Origin: an uncultured beta proteobacterium
GTDB taxonomy: Bacteria; Pseudomonadota; Gammaproteobacteria; Burkholderiales; Rhodocyclaceae
Assembly (NCBI GenBank): GCA_903886975.1
Contig: CAISOB010000011.1
Coordinates: forward strand, 1-53,328
Length of the DNA: 53,328 nt
Direction of reading: 5' to 3'
In this document: positions 7,209-15,511 of the stretch, one piece after another
Layout of the letters: each line of letters starts with the position of its first letter
How positions within the stretch are numbered: position 1 is the first letter of the stretch
The notes under the pieces: generated by a model
Told to the model about the DNA's origin: nothing
The model's input: only the letters and a program-made list of their open reading frames with translations
The model's database searches: none
Made by a program: the position numbers and the translations under genes

Positions 7209-9346
7209 AGCGCCGGCGCCTGCTGCTGCTCGCCGCACTTCTTGCCGCGGTTGCCGCTTTTTTCGTTCTGGATTTTGGACGATTCCTCAACCTCGACAAT
7301 TTCAGGAACCAGCAAGCTGCGATCGAGGCCTGGCGAGCCGCCCGGCCGGTAGCGGCCGCATGTCTCTTCTTCTTCGCCTATGTTGCGGTCACCGCCTTGT
7401 CTCTGCCCGGCGCCGCGCTGATGACCTTGGTTGGTGGCGCCCTGTTCGGCCTGCTCTGGGGCGTGCTGCTCGTCTCGTTTGCCTCGACGCTGGGTGCAAC
7501 GCTCGCCTTTCTGGCCTCGCGCTTTCTGCTGCACGATTGGGTGCAGCAGCGCTTCGGCGATCGCCTGCGTGCGATCAATGCCGGCGTCGATCGCGACGGC
7601 GCTTTCTATCTTTTCACGCTGCGCCTCGTCCCTGTTTTTCCCTTCTTCCTCATCAACCTGCTGATGGGGCTGACACCGATCGCCACGCGTACCTTCTACT
7701 GGGTGAGCCAGGTCGGCATGCTGGCCGGCACGCTCGTTTACGTCAATGCCGGAACGCAACTCGCGCGGGTCGAATCGCTATCGGGGATTCTTTCGCCGGC
7801 ATTGCTCGGCTCTTTTTTCGTCCTCGGCTTCTTCCCACTGATCGCCCGAAGAATTGTCGATTTCGCCGCAGCCAGGAAGATCTATGCCGGATGGAATAGA
7901 CCAGCGCGCTTTGAGCGCAATTTGATCGTCATCGGCGGCGGTTCGGCGGGCCTCGTCGCGGCCTATATCGCGGCGGCAGTCAAAGCCAAGGTCACGCTGA
8001 TCGAGAAATACCGGCTCGGCGGCGATTGCCTGAACACCGGCTGCGTGCCATCGAAAGCGCTGATCCGCTCGGCGCGGCTGCTCGCGCAGATGCAACGCGC
8101 GCCGGAATTTGGAATTCGCCGCGCAACGGCGGAATTTGATTTCGCCGAAGTGATGGAACGCGTGCAACGGATCATCCGCGCTGTCGAACCGCACGATTCG
8201 GCTGAGCATTACACCGCACTTGGCGTCGAGGTCATTGCCGGCACGGCAAAGCTTGTCTCGCCATGGGAAATCGAAGTGCAGCGTGCGGATGGTGCAAGCG
8301 AGCGGCTGTCGGCGCGCAGCATCGTCATCGCCACCGGCGCCCGGCCTTTTGTTCCGCCGATTCTTGGCATAAGCGAAGTGCCTTACCTGACGTCCGACAC
8401 GGTCTGGGATCTGCGCGAATTGCCCGGCAGACTTCTTGTTCTCGGTGGCGGCCCGATCGGCTGCGAACTCGCGCAAGCCTTTGCCCACTTTGGCAGCAAG
8501 ATCACACTGCTTGAGATGGCGCCGCGCGTGCTGATGCGCGAGGATAGCGAGATATCGGGCCTGGTCCTAGCACGTTTTTGCGCCGACGGCATGGACGTTC
8601 TCGTCGATCACAGGGCAATACGCTTCGAGAGAAAAGGCGAAGAAAGATTCCTGCTCGCCGAACACCAGGGCCAAGAGGTCCGCATCGCTTTCGATGTGCT
8701 TCTCGTTGCCGTTGGCCGGGTCGCCAATCTCGAAGGTTATGGCCTCGAGGAGCTCGGAATCGCCAACAATCGCGTCCTGGCGACCAACGAGTTCATGCAG
8801 ACGAACTATCCCAACATCTATGCCGCGGGCGACGTCGCCGGACCCTTTCAATTTACGCACACGGCCGCGCACCAGGCGTGGTACGCGGCGGTCAACGCGC
8901 TGTTCGACCCGATCCGGAAGTTCCGCGTCGACTATTCGGTGATTCCATGGGCAACGTTCATCGACCCGGAAGTCGCCCGCGTGGGAATCAATGAACTCGA
9001 AGCGCGGCAGCGCAATATCGATTATGAGGTGACGCGCTACGACCTCCGCGAACTGGACCGGGCCATCGCCGATGGCGCAACGGAAGGATTCGTCAAGGTG
9101 TTGAGCGTTCCCGGCAAGGACCGGATACTCGGCGTGACCATCGTCGGCGAACATGCCGGCGATTTGCTCGCCGAATACGTTCTGGCGATGCGCCATGGCA
9201 TCGGTCTGAACAAGATACTCGGCACCATCCATATTTACCCGACGCTCGCCGAAGCCAATAAATATGCTGCCGGCAACTGGAAGAAAGCGCATGCGCCGCA
9301 AAAGCTGCTCGGATGGCTGGCCCGCTTTCATCGCTGGCGATTGTAA
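7205..9346 (+). CDS. Fusion of VTT/DedA-like membrane domain and FAD-dependent pyridine-nucleotide disulfide reductase
   Basis: The 713-residue protein joins two families. Residues 1-230 hold a membrane anchor and a VTT (TVP38/TMEM64-type) domain, with the motif TLRLVPVFPFFLINLLMG near residue 139. From ~240 the protein is a class-I flavin disulfide reductase: FAD motif VIGGGSAG, redox pair GGDCLNTGCVPSKA near 272, NAD(P)H motif LGGGPIGCE near 411, second FAD motif YAAGDVAG near 537, and a C-terminal dimer domain. The usual catalytic His of glutathione and lipoamide reductases is Tyr (IYPTLAEA), as in mercuric reductases. There is no N-terminal heavy-metal domain and no C-terminal Cys pair, so MerA function is unlikely. 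ATG 7205 is preferred because it overlaps the upstream TGA; ATG 7196 is possible. The electron acceptor is unknown. Confidence 0.9.
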   Translation: MKRRRLLLLAALLAAVAAFFVLDFGRFLNLDNFRNQQAAIEAWRAARPVAAACLFFFAYVAVTALSLPGAALMTLVGGALFGLLWGVLLVSFASTLGATLAFLASRFLLHDWVQQRFGDRLRAINAGVDRDGAFYLFTLRLVPVFPFFLINLLMGLTPIATRTFYWVSQVGMLAGTLVYVNAGTQLARVESLSGILSPALLGSFFVLGFFPLIARRIVDFAAARKIYAGWNRPARFERNLIVIGGGSAGLVAAYIAAAVKAKVTLIEKYRLGGDCLNTGCVPSKALIRSARLLAQMQRAPEFGIRRATAEFDFAEVMERVQRIIRAVEPHDSAEHYTALGVEVIAGTAKLVSPWEIEVQRADGASERLSARSIVIATGARPFVPPILGISEVPYLTSDTVWDLRELPGRLLVLGGGPIGCELAQAFAHFGSKITLLEMAPRVLMREDSEISGLVLARFCADGMDVLVDHRAIRFERKGEERFLLAEHQGQEVRIAFDVLLVAVGRVANLEGYGLEELGIANNRVLATNEFMQTNYPNIYAAGDVAGPFQFTHTAAHQAWYAAVNALFDPIRKFRVDYSVIPWATFIDPEVARVGINELEARQRNIDYEVTRYDLRELDRAIADGATEGFVKVLSVPGKDRILGVTIVGEHAGDLLAEYVLAMRHGIGLNKILGTIHIYPTLAEANKYAAGNWKKAHAPQKLLGWLARFHRWRL

Positions 9347-9416
9347 TCAAGGCACCCGTATTGACGGCAAGGTCGTAGAATCTCGATTGAACTTCCCGAA
9401 CCCAGGATTCCAGCCC

Positions 9417-11129
9417 ATGCTTGAGCTAGAGAGTATCAACCACCTGGCGCTGATCGGCAGCCTGATGCAGCAGATGTGCGTCTATCTGGTGATTGCCTAT
9501 CTGCTGAGCAAGACACCGCTGTTCGCGCCCTTGATGCAAGTCACGGTGCGCCTGCCCGACAAGCTGGTGTGCTATGTGGTTTTCTCGGCTTTCTGCGTCA
9601 TGGGTACCTATCTGGGTTTCCAGATTGAGGGCGCGATTGCCAATACCCGCGCCATCGGCGCTGTGCTTGGCGGCCTCCTCGGCGGGCCCTTGGTCGGCCT
9701 CGCGGTTGGCCTGACCGGCGGACTGCACCGCTATTCGCTGGGCGGATTCACCGCGTCGGCTTGCGCCGTGTCGACGACGCTTGAGGGCCTGCTTGGCGGG
9801 TGCCTGAACCTCTATCTGCTGCGCCGCCATCGCGCCGACCGCTTGCTCAGTCCGGCGATCGCCTTCGGCACGACCCTATTCTCGGAAATCGCCCAGATGA
9901 TCATCATCCTGGCGATGGCCAGGCCTTACGAACAGGCGGGACGGCTGGTCGCCCATATCGCCTTGCCGATGATCGTAAACAATTCCGTTGGCGCGGCGCT
10001 GTTCATGCGACTGATTCTCGACCGCCGCGAAACCCTGGAGAAATATTCGGTCGCTTTTTCGGCCAAAGCCTTGCGGATCGCCGAACGCTCGGTTGGCGTA
10101 TTGATGCGCGGCTTCAATGAAAAGAATTGCCGCGCCATGGCTTCCATCATCCAGGAAGAGACGGGCGTTGGCGCGGTGGCCATCACCGATTGCGAAAAGC
10201 TCCTCGGCTTTGTCGGCGTCGGCGCCGACCATCACCTGCCGGGAACACCGATTTCTTCGCCGCACACCTTCTACGCCATCGCCCACAACGAGGTCGTCTA
10301 TGCCGATGGCGTCGAAATCTCCTATTCGTGCGGAGTTTCAAGGGACTGTAAACTCGGTTCCTGCCTGGTCATCCCGCTGCGCGGCGAAGGCAACCGGGTC
10401 TTCGGCACGATCAAACTGTATGAGCCCAAGCGAAAATTCTTTTCTTCGCTCAATCGCACCCTCGGTGAGGGCATCGCCAGGCTGCTTTCCAATCAGGTGC
10501 TCGCCGGAACCATCGACGAACAGAAACAGCTCCTCGCGCAATCGGAAATCAAGCTGCTGCAGGCGCAGATCAATCCGCACTTCCTGTTTAACGCGTTGAA
10601 TACGCTCGCCGCAGTCATCCGCCGCGACCCGGAAGCGGCGAGGCAGATCGTGCATTATCTTTCGACATTTTTCCGCAAGAGCTTGAAGCGAGTCGGCGAC
10701 GAAGCCACGCTCAAGGATGAAATCGAACACGTCGACGCTTATCTGCGCATCGAACTGGCGCGTTTTGCCGGCCGTCTCGACGTCGAACTGGCGGTTGCCG
10801 ACGATTTGCTGCATTTGCGCCTGCCGGCCTTTTCGCTGCAGCCCATCGTTGAAAACGCCATCAAATACGGCATTTCGCAAATGATCGAGCCCGGCAAGAT
10901 CACGATCAGCGCCCGGCGCGAGCAGGACGTGCTGACCATCGTTGTCGAAGATACAGCCGGCCTTTACAAGCCGCTACCCGATGGCGACGGCCTGGGAATG
11001 AATCTCGTCGATCGGCGTATCAAGATAAGATATGGCGCCGCTTACGGCATCAGCGTGAGTTGCGAGCCCGAGCAGTGGACGCGGGTGGCCATCCGCCTGC
11101 CGGCAGAAGAGGAACTCGTGCCGTGCTGA
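9417..11129 (+). CDS. LytS/BtsS-type sensor histidine kinase
   Basis: The 570-residue kinase has a 5TMR-LYT sensor (residues ~8-200, five to six membrane segments), a GAF-like domain (~225-360), and a His_kinase/HATPase core. The core has AQINPHFLFNALNTL near 385 (phosphoacceptor His), ENAIKYG near 475 and DGLGMNLVDRR near 525. This is the LytS/YehU class. E. coli BtsS (YehU) senses external pyruvate at high affinity. ATG 9417 begins at the first membrane segment; the frame upstream has no membrane character. The gene overlaps the response-regulator gene by seven bases. A CstA/BtsT transporter follows, which supports a pyruvate-sensing role, but the ligand is inferred. Confidence 0.85.
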   Translation: MLELESINHLALIGSLMQQMCVYLVIAYLLSKTPLFAPLMQVTVRLPDKLVCYVVFSAFCVMGTYLGFQIEGAIANTRAIGAVLGGLLGGPLVGLAVGLTGGLHRYSLGGFTASACAVSTTLEGLLGGCLNLYLLRRHRADRLLSPAIAFGTTLFSEIAQMIIILAMARPYEQAGRLVAHIALPMIVNNSVGAALFMRLILDRRETLEKYSVAFSAKALRIAERSVGVLMRGFNEKNCRAMASIIQEETGVGAVAITDCEKLLGFVGVGADHHLPGTPISSPHTFYAIAHNEVVYADGVEISYSCGVSRDCKLGSCLVIPLRGEGNRVFGTIKLYEPKRKFFSSLNRTLGEGIARLLSNQVLAGTIDEQKQLLAQSEIKLLQAQINPHFLFNALNTLAAVIRRDPEAARQIVHYLSTFFRKSLKRVGDEATLKDEIEHVDAYLRIELARFAGRLDVELAVADDLLHLRLPAFSLQPIVENAIKYGISQMIEPGKITISARREQDVLTIVVEDTAGLYKPLPDGDGLGMNLVDRRIKIRYGAAYGISVSCEPEQWTRVAIRLPAEEELVPC

Positions 11130-11839
11130 CCGCCCTGATCATCGATGACGAAACACCGTCGCGCGAAGAGTTGAGAGCACTCCTCGCCGAGGCGCCCGAT
11201 GTCGAGGTGGTCGCCGAATGCGCCAATGCCATCGAGGGCCTGTCGGCTATCCACCGTCTGCGTCCGGACGTGGTCTTTCTCGATATTCAGATGCCGCGGG
11301 TCAGCGGACTTGAAATGGTCACCATGATCGAGCCTTCGGCACTGCCGCATATCGTGTTTGTCACCGCCTATGACCAGCACGCGTTGCAGGCTTTCGAAGA
11401 ACATGCGGCCGACTATCTGCTCAAGCCGATCGATCCGCAACGTCTGGCCAGGACGCTCGACTGGCTGCGCTCCGGAGCGCGCCCGGCTGGCCAGGCATTC
11501 CCGGGAGCCGACACGGCCTTGCAGCAGATACCCTGCATTGCGCGCAACCGCATCTTTCTGATCCCCCTGCACGAGGTCGAATACGTCAACACCGACCTTT
11601 CCGGCGTGCAGGTCGTCGGCTGCAGCCGCCAGGGCGTGACCGACCTGACCTTGAAAATTCTTCAAGAACGTACCCCGCTGATCCGCTGTCACCGGCAGTA
11701 CCTGGTGAATCTCGAACAGATCGCCGAAATTGAGCTGCTCGAGAACGGCGCCGCGGAAATCGTGACGCATAGCGGTAAACGCGTGCCGGTAAGCCGGCGT
11801 CATCTGCGCGAAATCAAGGACAAGCTGCTGATTGCCTGA
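11123..11839 (+). CDS. LytTR-family response regulator (BtsR-like)
   Basis: The product is a 238-residue two-domain regulator. The receiver domain (1-~120) has IIDDE at the start, the phosphoacceptor in VVFLDIQMP near residue 54, VTAYD, and LLKPID. The C-terminal LytTR DNA-binding domain (~135-237) has RNRIFLIPLHEVEYV and CHRQYLVNLEQI. GTG 11123 overlaps the kinase stop, giving VLTALIIDDE, so the pair is translationally coupled. The kinase and the transporter gene 250 bases downstream match the BtsS-BtsR-BtsT arrangement of enterobacteria. Repeats at 11851-11898 are its likely targets. Confidence 0.85.
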   Translation: MLTALIIDDETPSREELRALLAEAPDVEVVAECANAIEGLSAIHRLRPDVVFLDIQMPRVSGLEMVTMIEPSALPHIVFVTAYDQHALQAFEEHAADYLLKPIDPQRLARTLDWLRSGARPAGQAFPGADTALQQIPCIARNRIFLIPLHEVEYVNTDLSGVQVVGCSRQGVTDLTLKILQERTPLIRCHRQYLVNLEQIAEIELLENGAAEIVTHSGKRVPVSRRHLREIKDKLLIA

Positions 11840-11850
11840 GTATTTGCGCC

Positions 11851-11898
11851 ACCGCTTGGTGCCCCCGGAAACCGCTTAAGTTCACGCGGAACCGTTGG
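11851..11898 (+). promoter_or_regulatory. Three ACCGCTT-like direct repeats (candidate LytTR/BtsR sites)
   Basis: ACCGCTTG (11851), ACCGCTTA (11871) and ACCGTTGG (11891) start exactly 20 bases apart, placing them on one face of the helix. From memory, E. coli BtsR (YehT) binds two ACC[G/A]CT[C/T]A elements with a spacer of about 13 bases upstream of btsT; the first two copies here are very close to that. They lie directly upstream of a promoter for the CstA/BtsT-like gene. Confidence 0.65.
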
Positions 11899-11909
11899 CC
11901 AGATATAAA
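11881..11909 (+). promoter_or_regulatory. Promoter of the CstA/BtsT-like gene
   Basis: A -35-like TTCACG (11881-11886), a 17-base spacer and a -10 TATAAA (11904-11909) form a plausible sigma-70 promoter. The weak -35, with activator repeats at and above it, fits an activated promoter. The leader to ATG 12090 would be about 170 bases. Confidence 0.5.
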
Positions 11910-12089
11910 GCCATCGCGCTGTCTAAGAAGGTAAATTGCGGTTTGCATGGCGGTGGGGAGATGCGCGTGTGCATCGCCTTTGCGCGACGGTGAAGAGCCT
12001 CAAGAGCTCGATTGATCGTTCGTTCAAAGGCGATGCCGGAGCGTCGCTACCGGGTCAAAAGGGTTGCAAACCAACACAAGGGGAATCAG

Positions 12090-13901
12090 ATGAATTCATT
12101 AACAATGATTTTTGTAGCGGCGCTGTTGTTCGCGATCGCCTACCGATTCTACGGCTTATTCCTGGCGACCAAGGTCATGAATCTGCGCGCCGAACGGGAA
12201 ACGCCCGCGGTCACCATGCCGGACGGTCATGACTATGTGAAAACCAATAAGTACGTTCTTTTTGGTCACCATTTCGCGGCCATCGCCGCTGCCGGACCGC
12301 TGCTCGGACCGGTGCTCGCTGCGCAGTTCGGTTATCTGCCCGGCGCCCTGTGGATTCTGATCGGCTGCGTGCTGGCCGGCGGCGTCCATGACACCATCGT
12401 TCTGTTCGCCTCGGTACGCCATAAAGGCAAGAGCCTTTCGGTCATCGCCGAAACCGAGATCGGGAAGGTGGCCGGCAAGGTCGCCGCGGTTTCCATCCTG
12501 TTCATCCTGATCCTGACGCTGGCCGGACTCTCGATCGCCGTCGTCAATGCGATGTTCAACAGCCCGTGGGGAACCTTCACCGTTCTCGCAACGATCCCGA
12601 TCGCCATGATCATGGGCATCTACATGCACAACATCCGCCCCGGCGACATCAGGGGCATGAGCATCATCGGCGTTGGCCTGCTGATCGTTTCGCTGTATGT
12701 CGGTCCGTATGTCGCGGCCGATCCGGTGCTGGCCAAGATGTTCACCTTCAGCAAGAAGGAACTCGCGGTGATCATTCCGGCCTACGGTTTCGTCGCCTCG
12801 GTTCTGCCGGTGTGGTTCCTGCTCGTACCGCGTGACTATCTGTCGACCTACCTGAAGATCGGCACCATCGCCGCCCTGGCGCTGGGCATCGTGTTCGTCC
12901 ATCCGGAATTGCAGATGCCGGCGATAACCGATTTCTTCTACGGCGGCGGCCCGGTCATTCCGGGCGCGGCCTTCCCCTTCCTGTTCATTACGATTGCCTG
13001 CGGCGCCCTCTCCGGCTTCCATGCGATCATCGGTTCAGGAACGACGCCGAAGATGGTCGCCAACGAAAAAGACATTCTCTTCGTCGGCTATGGCGCAATG
13101 TTGACCGAAGGTTTCGTCGCCATCATGGCGCTGATCGCCGCTTGCGTTCTCGTTCCGGCCGATTACTTCGCGATCAACGCGGCACCGGGCGCTTTTGCCA
13201 AGCTGGGCATCGCCGTGGTCGATCTGCCCCGCCTCGCCACCGAGGTCGGCGAACAGATCCAGGGACGTCCGGGCGGTGCCGTTTCGCTGGCCGTCGGCAT
13301 GGCTTACATCTTCGACGCCGTGCCGTTCTTCAAGGGGATGATGGCCTACTGGTATCACTTTGCGATCATGTTTGAAGCCGTCTTCATCCTGACCGCCGTC
13401 GATGCCGGAACACGGGTCGGCCGCTATCTGCTCCAGGAAATGCTTGGCCGGGTGTACAAGCCTTTTGCCGACAATTCATGGACGCCGGGGGTGGTCATCA
13501 CCAGCGCCCTGTTCACGGGTGCGTGGGGTTATCTGGTTTATACCGGCGACATCGCCACGATCTGGCCGCTGTTCGGCATGGCTAACCAGTTGCTCGCCTC
13601 CTGCGCGCTGATCGTCGGCACGACCATGCTGATCAGGCTCGACAAGGCGAAGTACGCCTGGGTGACTGCCGTTCCGGGACTTCTGGTCTATCCCATCGTC
13701 ATGTGGGCGGGTTACCTCAACATCACGGGCAACTTCATGCCGAAGCAGCTTTATCTGCTGGCAACCCTGTCCGGCGTGCTGATGTTCCTGATCACCGTCG
13801 TTTTCATTGCTGCATTCGTTCGCTGGAATGAACTGCTGCGGATTGAAAACAGGCTGACCGACAAGTTCGGCGACAAGGTGCTGGCGCTGGTCAAAGACTG
13901 A
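12090..13901 (+). CDS. CstA/BtsT-family pyruvate (or peptide) transporter
   Basis: The 603-residue integral membrane protein has many transmembrane segments. Family signatures are the N-terminal AYRFYGLFLATKV, HHFAAIAAAGPLLGPVLAAQ, GGVHDTIVLFASVRH, and SGFHAIIGSGTTPKM. E. coli CstA and BtsT are ~700-residue pyruvate/H+ symporters; this shorter form is common outside enterobacteria. ATG 12090 is preceded by AAGGGGA at good spacing; a longer in-frame extension to 12012 lacks family similarity. Upstream kinase/regulator genes and ACCGCTT repeats suggest induction by external pyruvate. Peptide uptake, the older proposal for CstA, cannot be excluded. Confidence 0.9.
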   Translation: MNSLTMIFVAALLFAIAYRFYGLFLATKVMNLRAERETPAVTMPDGHDYVKTNKYVLFGHHFAAIAAAGPLLGPVLAAQFGYLPGALWILIGCVLAGGVHDTIVLFASVRHKGKSLSVIAETEIGKVAGKVAAVSILFILILTLAGLSIAVVNAMFNSPWGTFTVLATIPIAMIMGIYMHNIRPGDIRGMSIIGVGLLIVSLYVGPYVAADPVLAKMFTFSKKELAVIIPAYGFVASVLPVWFLLVPRDYLSTYLKIGTIAALALGIVFVHPELQMPAITDFFYGGGPVIPGAAFPFLFITIACGALSGFHAIIGSGTTPKMVANEKDILFVGYGAMLTEGFVAIMALIAACVLVPADYFAINAAPGAFAKLGIAVVDLPRLATEVGEQIQGRPGGAVSLAVGMAYIFDAVPFFKGMMAYWYHFAIMFEAVFILTAVDAGTRVGRYLLQEMLGRVYKPFADNSWTPGVVITSALFTGAWGYLVYTGDIATIWPLFGMANQLLASCALIVGTTMLIRLDKAKYAWVTAVPGLLVYPIVMWAGYLNITGNFMPKQLYLLATLSGVLMFLITVVFIAAFVRWNELLRIENRLTDKFGDKVLALVKD

Positions 13902-13940
13902 CCGATCGCCACGCTTCGAGTAGCCGTTGATTGAGTAGTA

Positions 13941-13973
13941 AAGGCCGGCGCCCCGTAAAGGATCGCCGGCCTT
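13941..13973 (+). terminator. Rho-independent terminator after the CstA/BtsT-like gene
   Basis: AAGGCCGGCG pairs with CGCCGGCCTT across a 13-base loop and is followed by CTTCTTA. It sits 40 bases past the stop codon and should separate the transporter from the next small gene. Confidence 0.75.
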
Positions 13974-14003
13974 CTTCTTACACGCCTTCGCCTGAAAGAC
14001 AAA

Positions 14004-14288
14004 ATGATCACGATCTCGGAAGACGCACTGGCGCTAATCGAAGAGAAGCAATCGTCACTCTTTATTGATATTCCCCACGAAGTTCGCGGCTGCTGCTTTG
14101 ATATGACCGAATGCCCGGCCGTGCGCTTTGGCGAACCCGCCAGCCTGTCCGAATACGCGCGGCAAATAGTGCAGAACGCCACCGTTTACGTGCCGAACTG
14201 TTTTCCCGAAAACGGCCGCTTTGTCATTAAAGCCAGCAGTTTCTTGGGCTTCAAACGCCTGGTGCTAAGCGGCTGGCGTCTGATCTGA
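14004..14288 (+). CDS. Small CC-motif protein, HesB-like or CC/Se-type candidate
   Basis: The 94-residue protein has an adjacent Cys pair in RGCCFDMTECPAVRFGEP (residues ~28-45), a third Cys nearby, and YVPNCF at ~70. The layout (short N-terminal helix, CC turn, GxP, then a YVP strand) resembles the small HesB-like CC/Se motif proteins, some of which are selenoproteins. That match is from memory and tentative. Here both positions are Cys and there is no in-frame TGA. No strong Shine-Dalgarno is seen. It may be a redox or metal-binding protein. It lies alone between the transporter terminator and a convergent gene. Confidence 0.6.
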   Translation: MITISEDALALIEEKQSSLFIDIPHEVRGCCFDMTECPAVRFGEPASLSEYARQIVQNATVYVPNCFPENGRFVIKASSFLGFKRLVLSGWRLI

Positions 14289-14289
14289 A

Positions 14290-14571
14290 CTAGCGGCGCT
14301 GCGGATAGATTTCGCGCCCGGCGTCCCTGATGTCGCTGCGCAGTTGGCGCCGTTCTTCCGGCGAAAGACGCGGCGGCCGCTGCCCTTCACCACGCCGGGC
14401 TGCGTTGCGTTGTGCATTCAATTGCTGCTGGCGCTCGGCGGCGCTCTGATGGTTGAATAGACGTCCCGCCTGACCGTGATCATCGCGCCCGCGCGGACGG
14501 TCATCGGCAGGAACGGCCAGTACCGACGACGACATCAAGGCCAGCGCCAGCCACATCGAGTACCTGCGCAT
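14290..14571 (-). CDS. Small exported Arg/Gln-rich protein of unknown function
   Basis: The product has 93 residues: a signal peptide (MRRYSMWLALALMSSSVLAVPA, shown here only as MRRYSMWLALAL to SVLAVPA) and a highly charged mature part. The mature part carries a Gln/Asn/Arg-rich stretch (ERQQQLNAQRNAARR) and LSPEERRQLRSDI near the C-terminus. It should be periplasmic. ATG 14571 has AGGCGG just upstream; a GTG 24 bases earlier would only lengthen the signal region. The gene is convergent with the CC-motif gene and divergent from the OmpR-like regulator, so it could belong to that regulon. I do not recognise a named family. Confidence 0.6.
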   Translation of the reverse strand: MRRYSMWLALALMSSSVLAVPADDRPRGRDDHGQAGRLFNHQSAAERQQQLNAQRNAARRGEGQRPPRLSPEERRQLRSDIRDAGREIYPQRR

Positions 14572-14794
14572 CCGCCTGCTGAGAGAATTCACCTTTTTTC
14601 GCCTATTCCGCTTCGTTTCGCCGCAACGCCTGCAACCGTACGTCTCTCCACCTTCGCATCTTGCCGCCATTCTGCAATAGAGATGTAAGCAGTCTTTGCA
14701 CATTGGGGCTTAAGTTGTAAGAATTTGTATCTAAATCGCACGAGCTGGCTCGCTGATTCTCGCCGAACGACGACTTTCGGGTTAGCATCTTGCC

Positions 14795-15511
14795 ATGGCT
14801 GACCGAAAAATCCTCGTCGTCGACGATGACAAGAGACTCCGCGACCTCTTGCAGCGCTATCTTGGCGAGCAGGGATTCGTCATCAGAACGGCAGAGAATG
14901 CCGAGGCGATGGACAAGGCACTGACCCGCGATTCCTTTGATCTGATCGTTCTCGACCTGATGCTGCCCGGCGAGGATGGATTGTCGATCTGTCGCCGCCT
15001 GCGCGCCAGCGAGCCGCAGCAGGCGATCATCATGCTCACCGCCAGGGGCGACGAAATCGACCGCATCGTCGGGCTCGAGATGGGCGCTGACGATTATCTG
15101 CCCAAGCCCTTTAACCCGCGGGAACTCGTCGCCCGTATCCAGGCGGTTCTGCGCCGGCGCACGGCGAACGTTCCCGGCGCGCCGGCGAGCGAAGACCAGA
15201 TCATTGCTTTCGGCGACGTCGAGGTCGATCTCGCGACGCGCACACTCAAACGCGGTGGCGAATTCCTATCGCTGACGACCGGCGAATTTGCCGTACTCAA
15301 GGCGCTGCTACAACACCCGCGCCAACCGCTTTCGCGCGATCGCCTGATGACGCTGGCGCGCGGCCGCGAACAGGGACCTTTCGACCGCGCCATCGACGTG
15401 CAGATTTCGCGGCTGCGCAAATTGGTCGAGCCGGACCCGGCCACGCCGCGCTATCTGCAAACCGTCTGGGGCTTTGGCTACGTCTTTATTCCCGACGGCC
15501 AGACCAAGTGA
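14795..15511 (+). CDS. ompR: OmpR-family response regulator
   Basis: The 238-residue regulator has a receiver domain (1-~120; VVDDD, LIVLDLMLPGEDG with the phosphoacceptor Asp near residue 55, MLTAR, LPKPF). Its winged-helix DNA-binding domain (~140-235) has LTTGEFAVLKALLQHPRQ, QISRLRKLVE and VWGFGYVFIPDG. The RGREQGPFDRAIDVQI stretch is typical of OmpR itself. The following kinase gene overlaps by four bases (GTGA), so the two are co-translated. It probably regulates envelope functions; the osmolarity role of E. coli OmpR may not apply here. Confidence 0.85.
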   Translation: MADRKILVVDDDKRLRDLLQRYLGEQGFVIRTAENAEAMDKALTRDSFDLIVLDLMLPGEDGLSICRRLRASEPQQAIIMLTARGDEIDRIVGLEMGADDYLPKPFNPRELVARIQAVLRRRTANVPGAPASEDQIIAFGDVEVDLATRTLKRGGEFLSLTTGEFAVLKALLQHPRQPLSRDRLMTLARGREQGPFDRAIDVQISRLRKLVEPDPATPRYLQTVWGFGYVFIPDGQTK

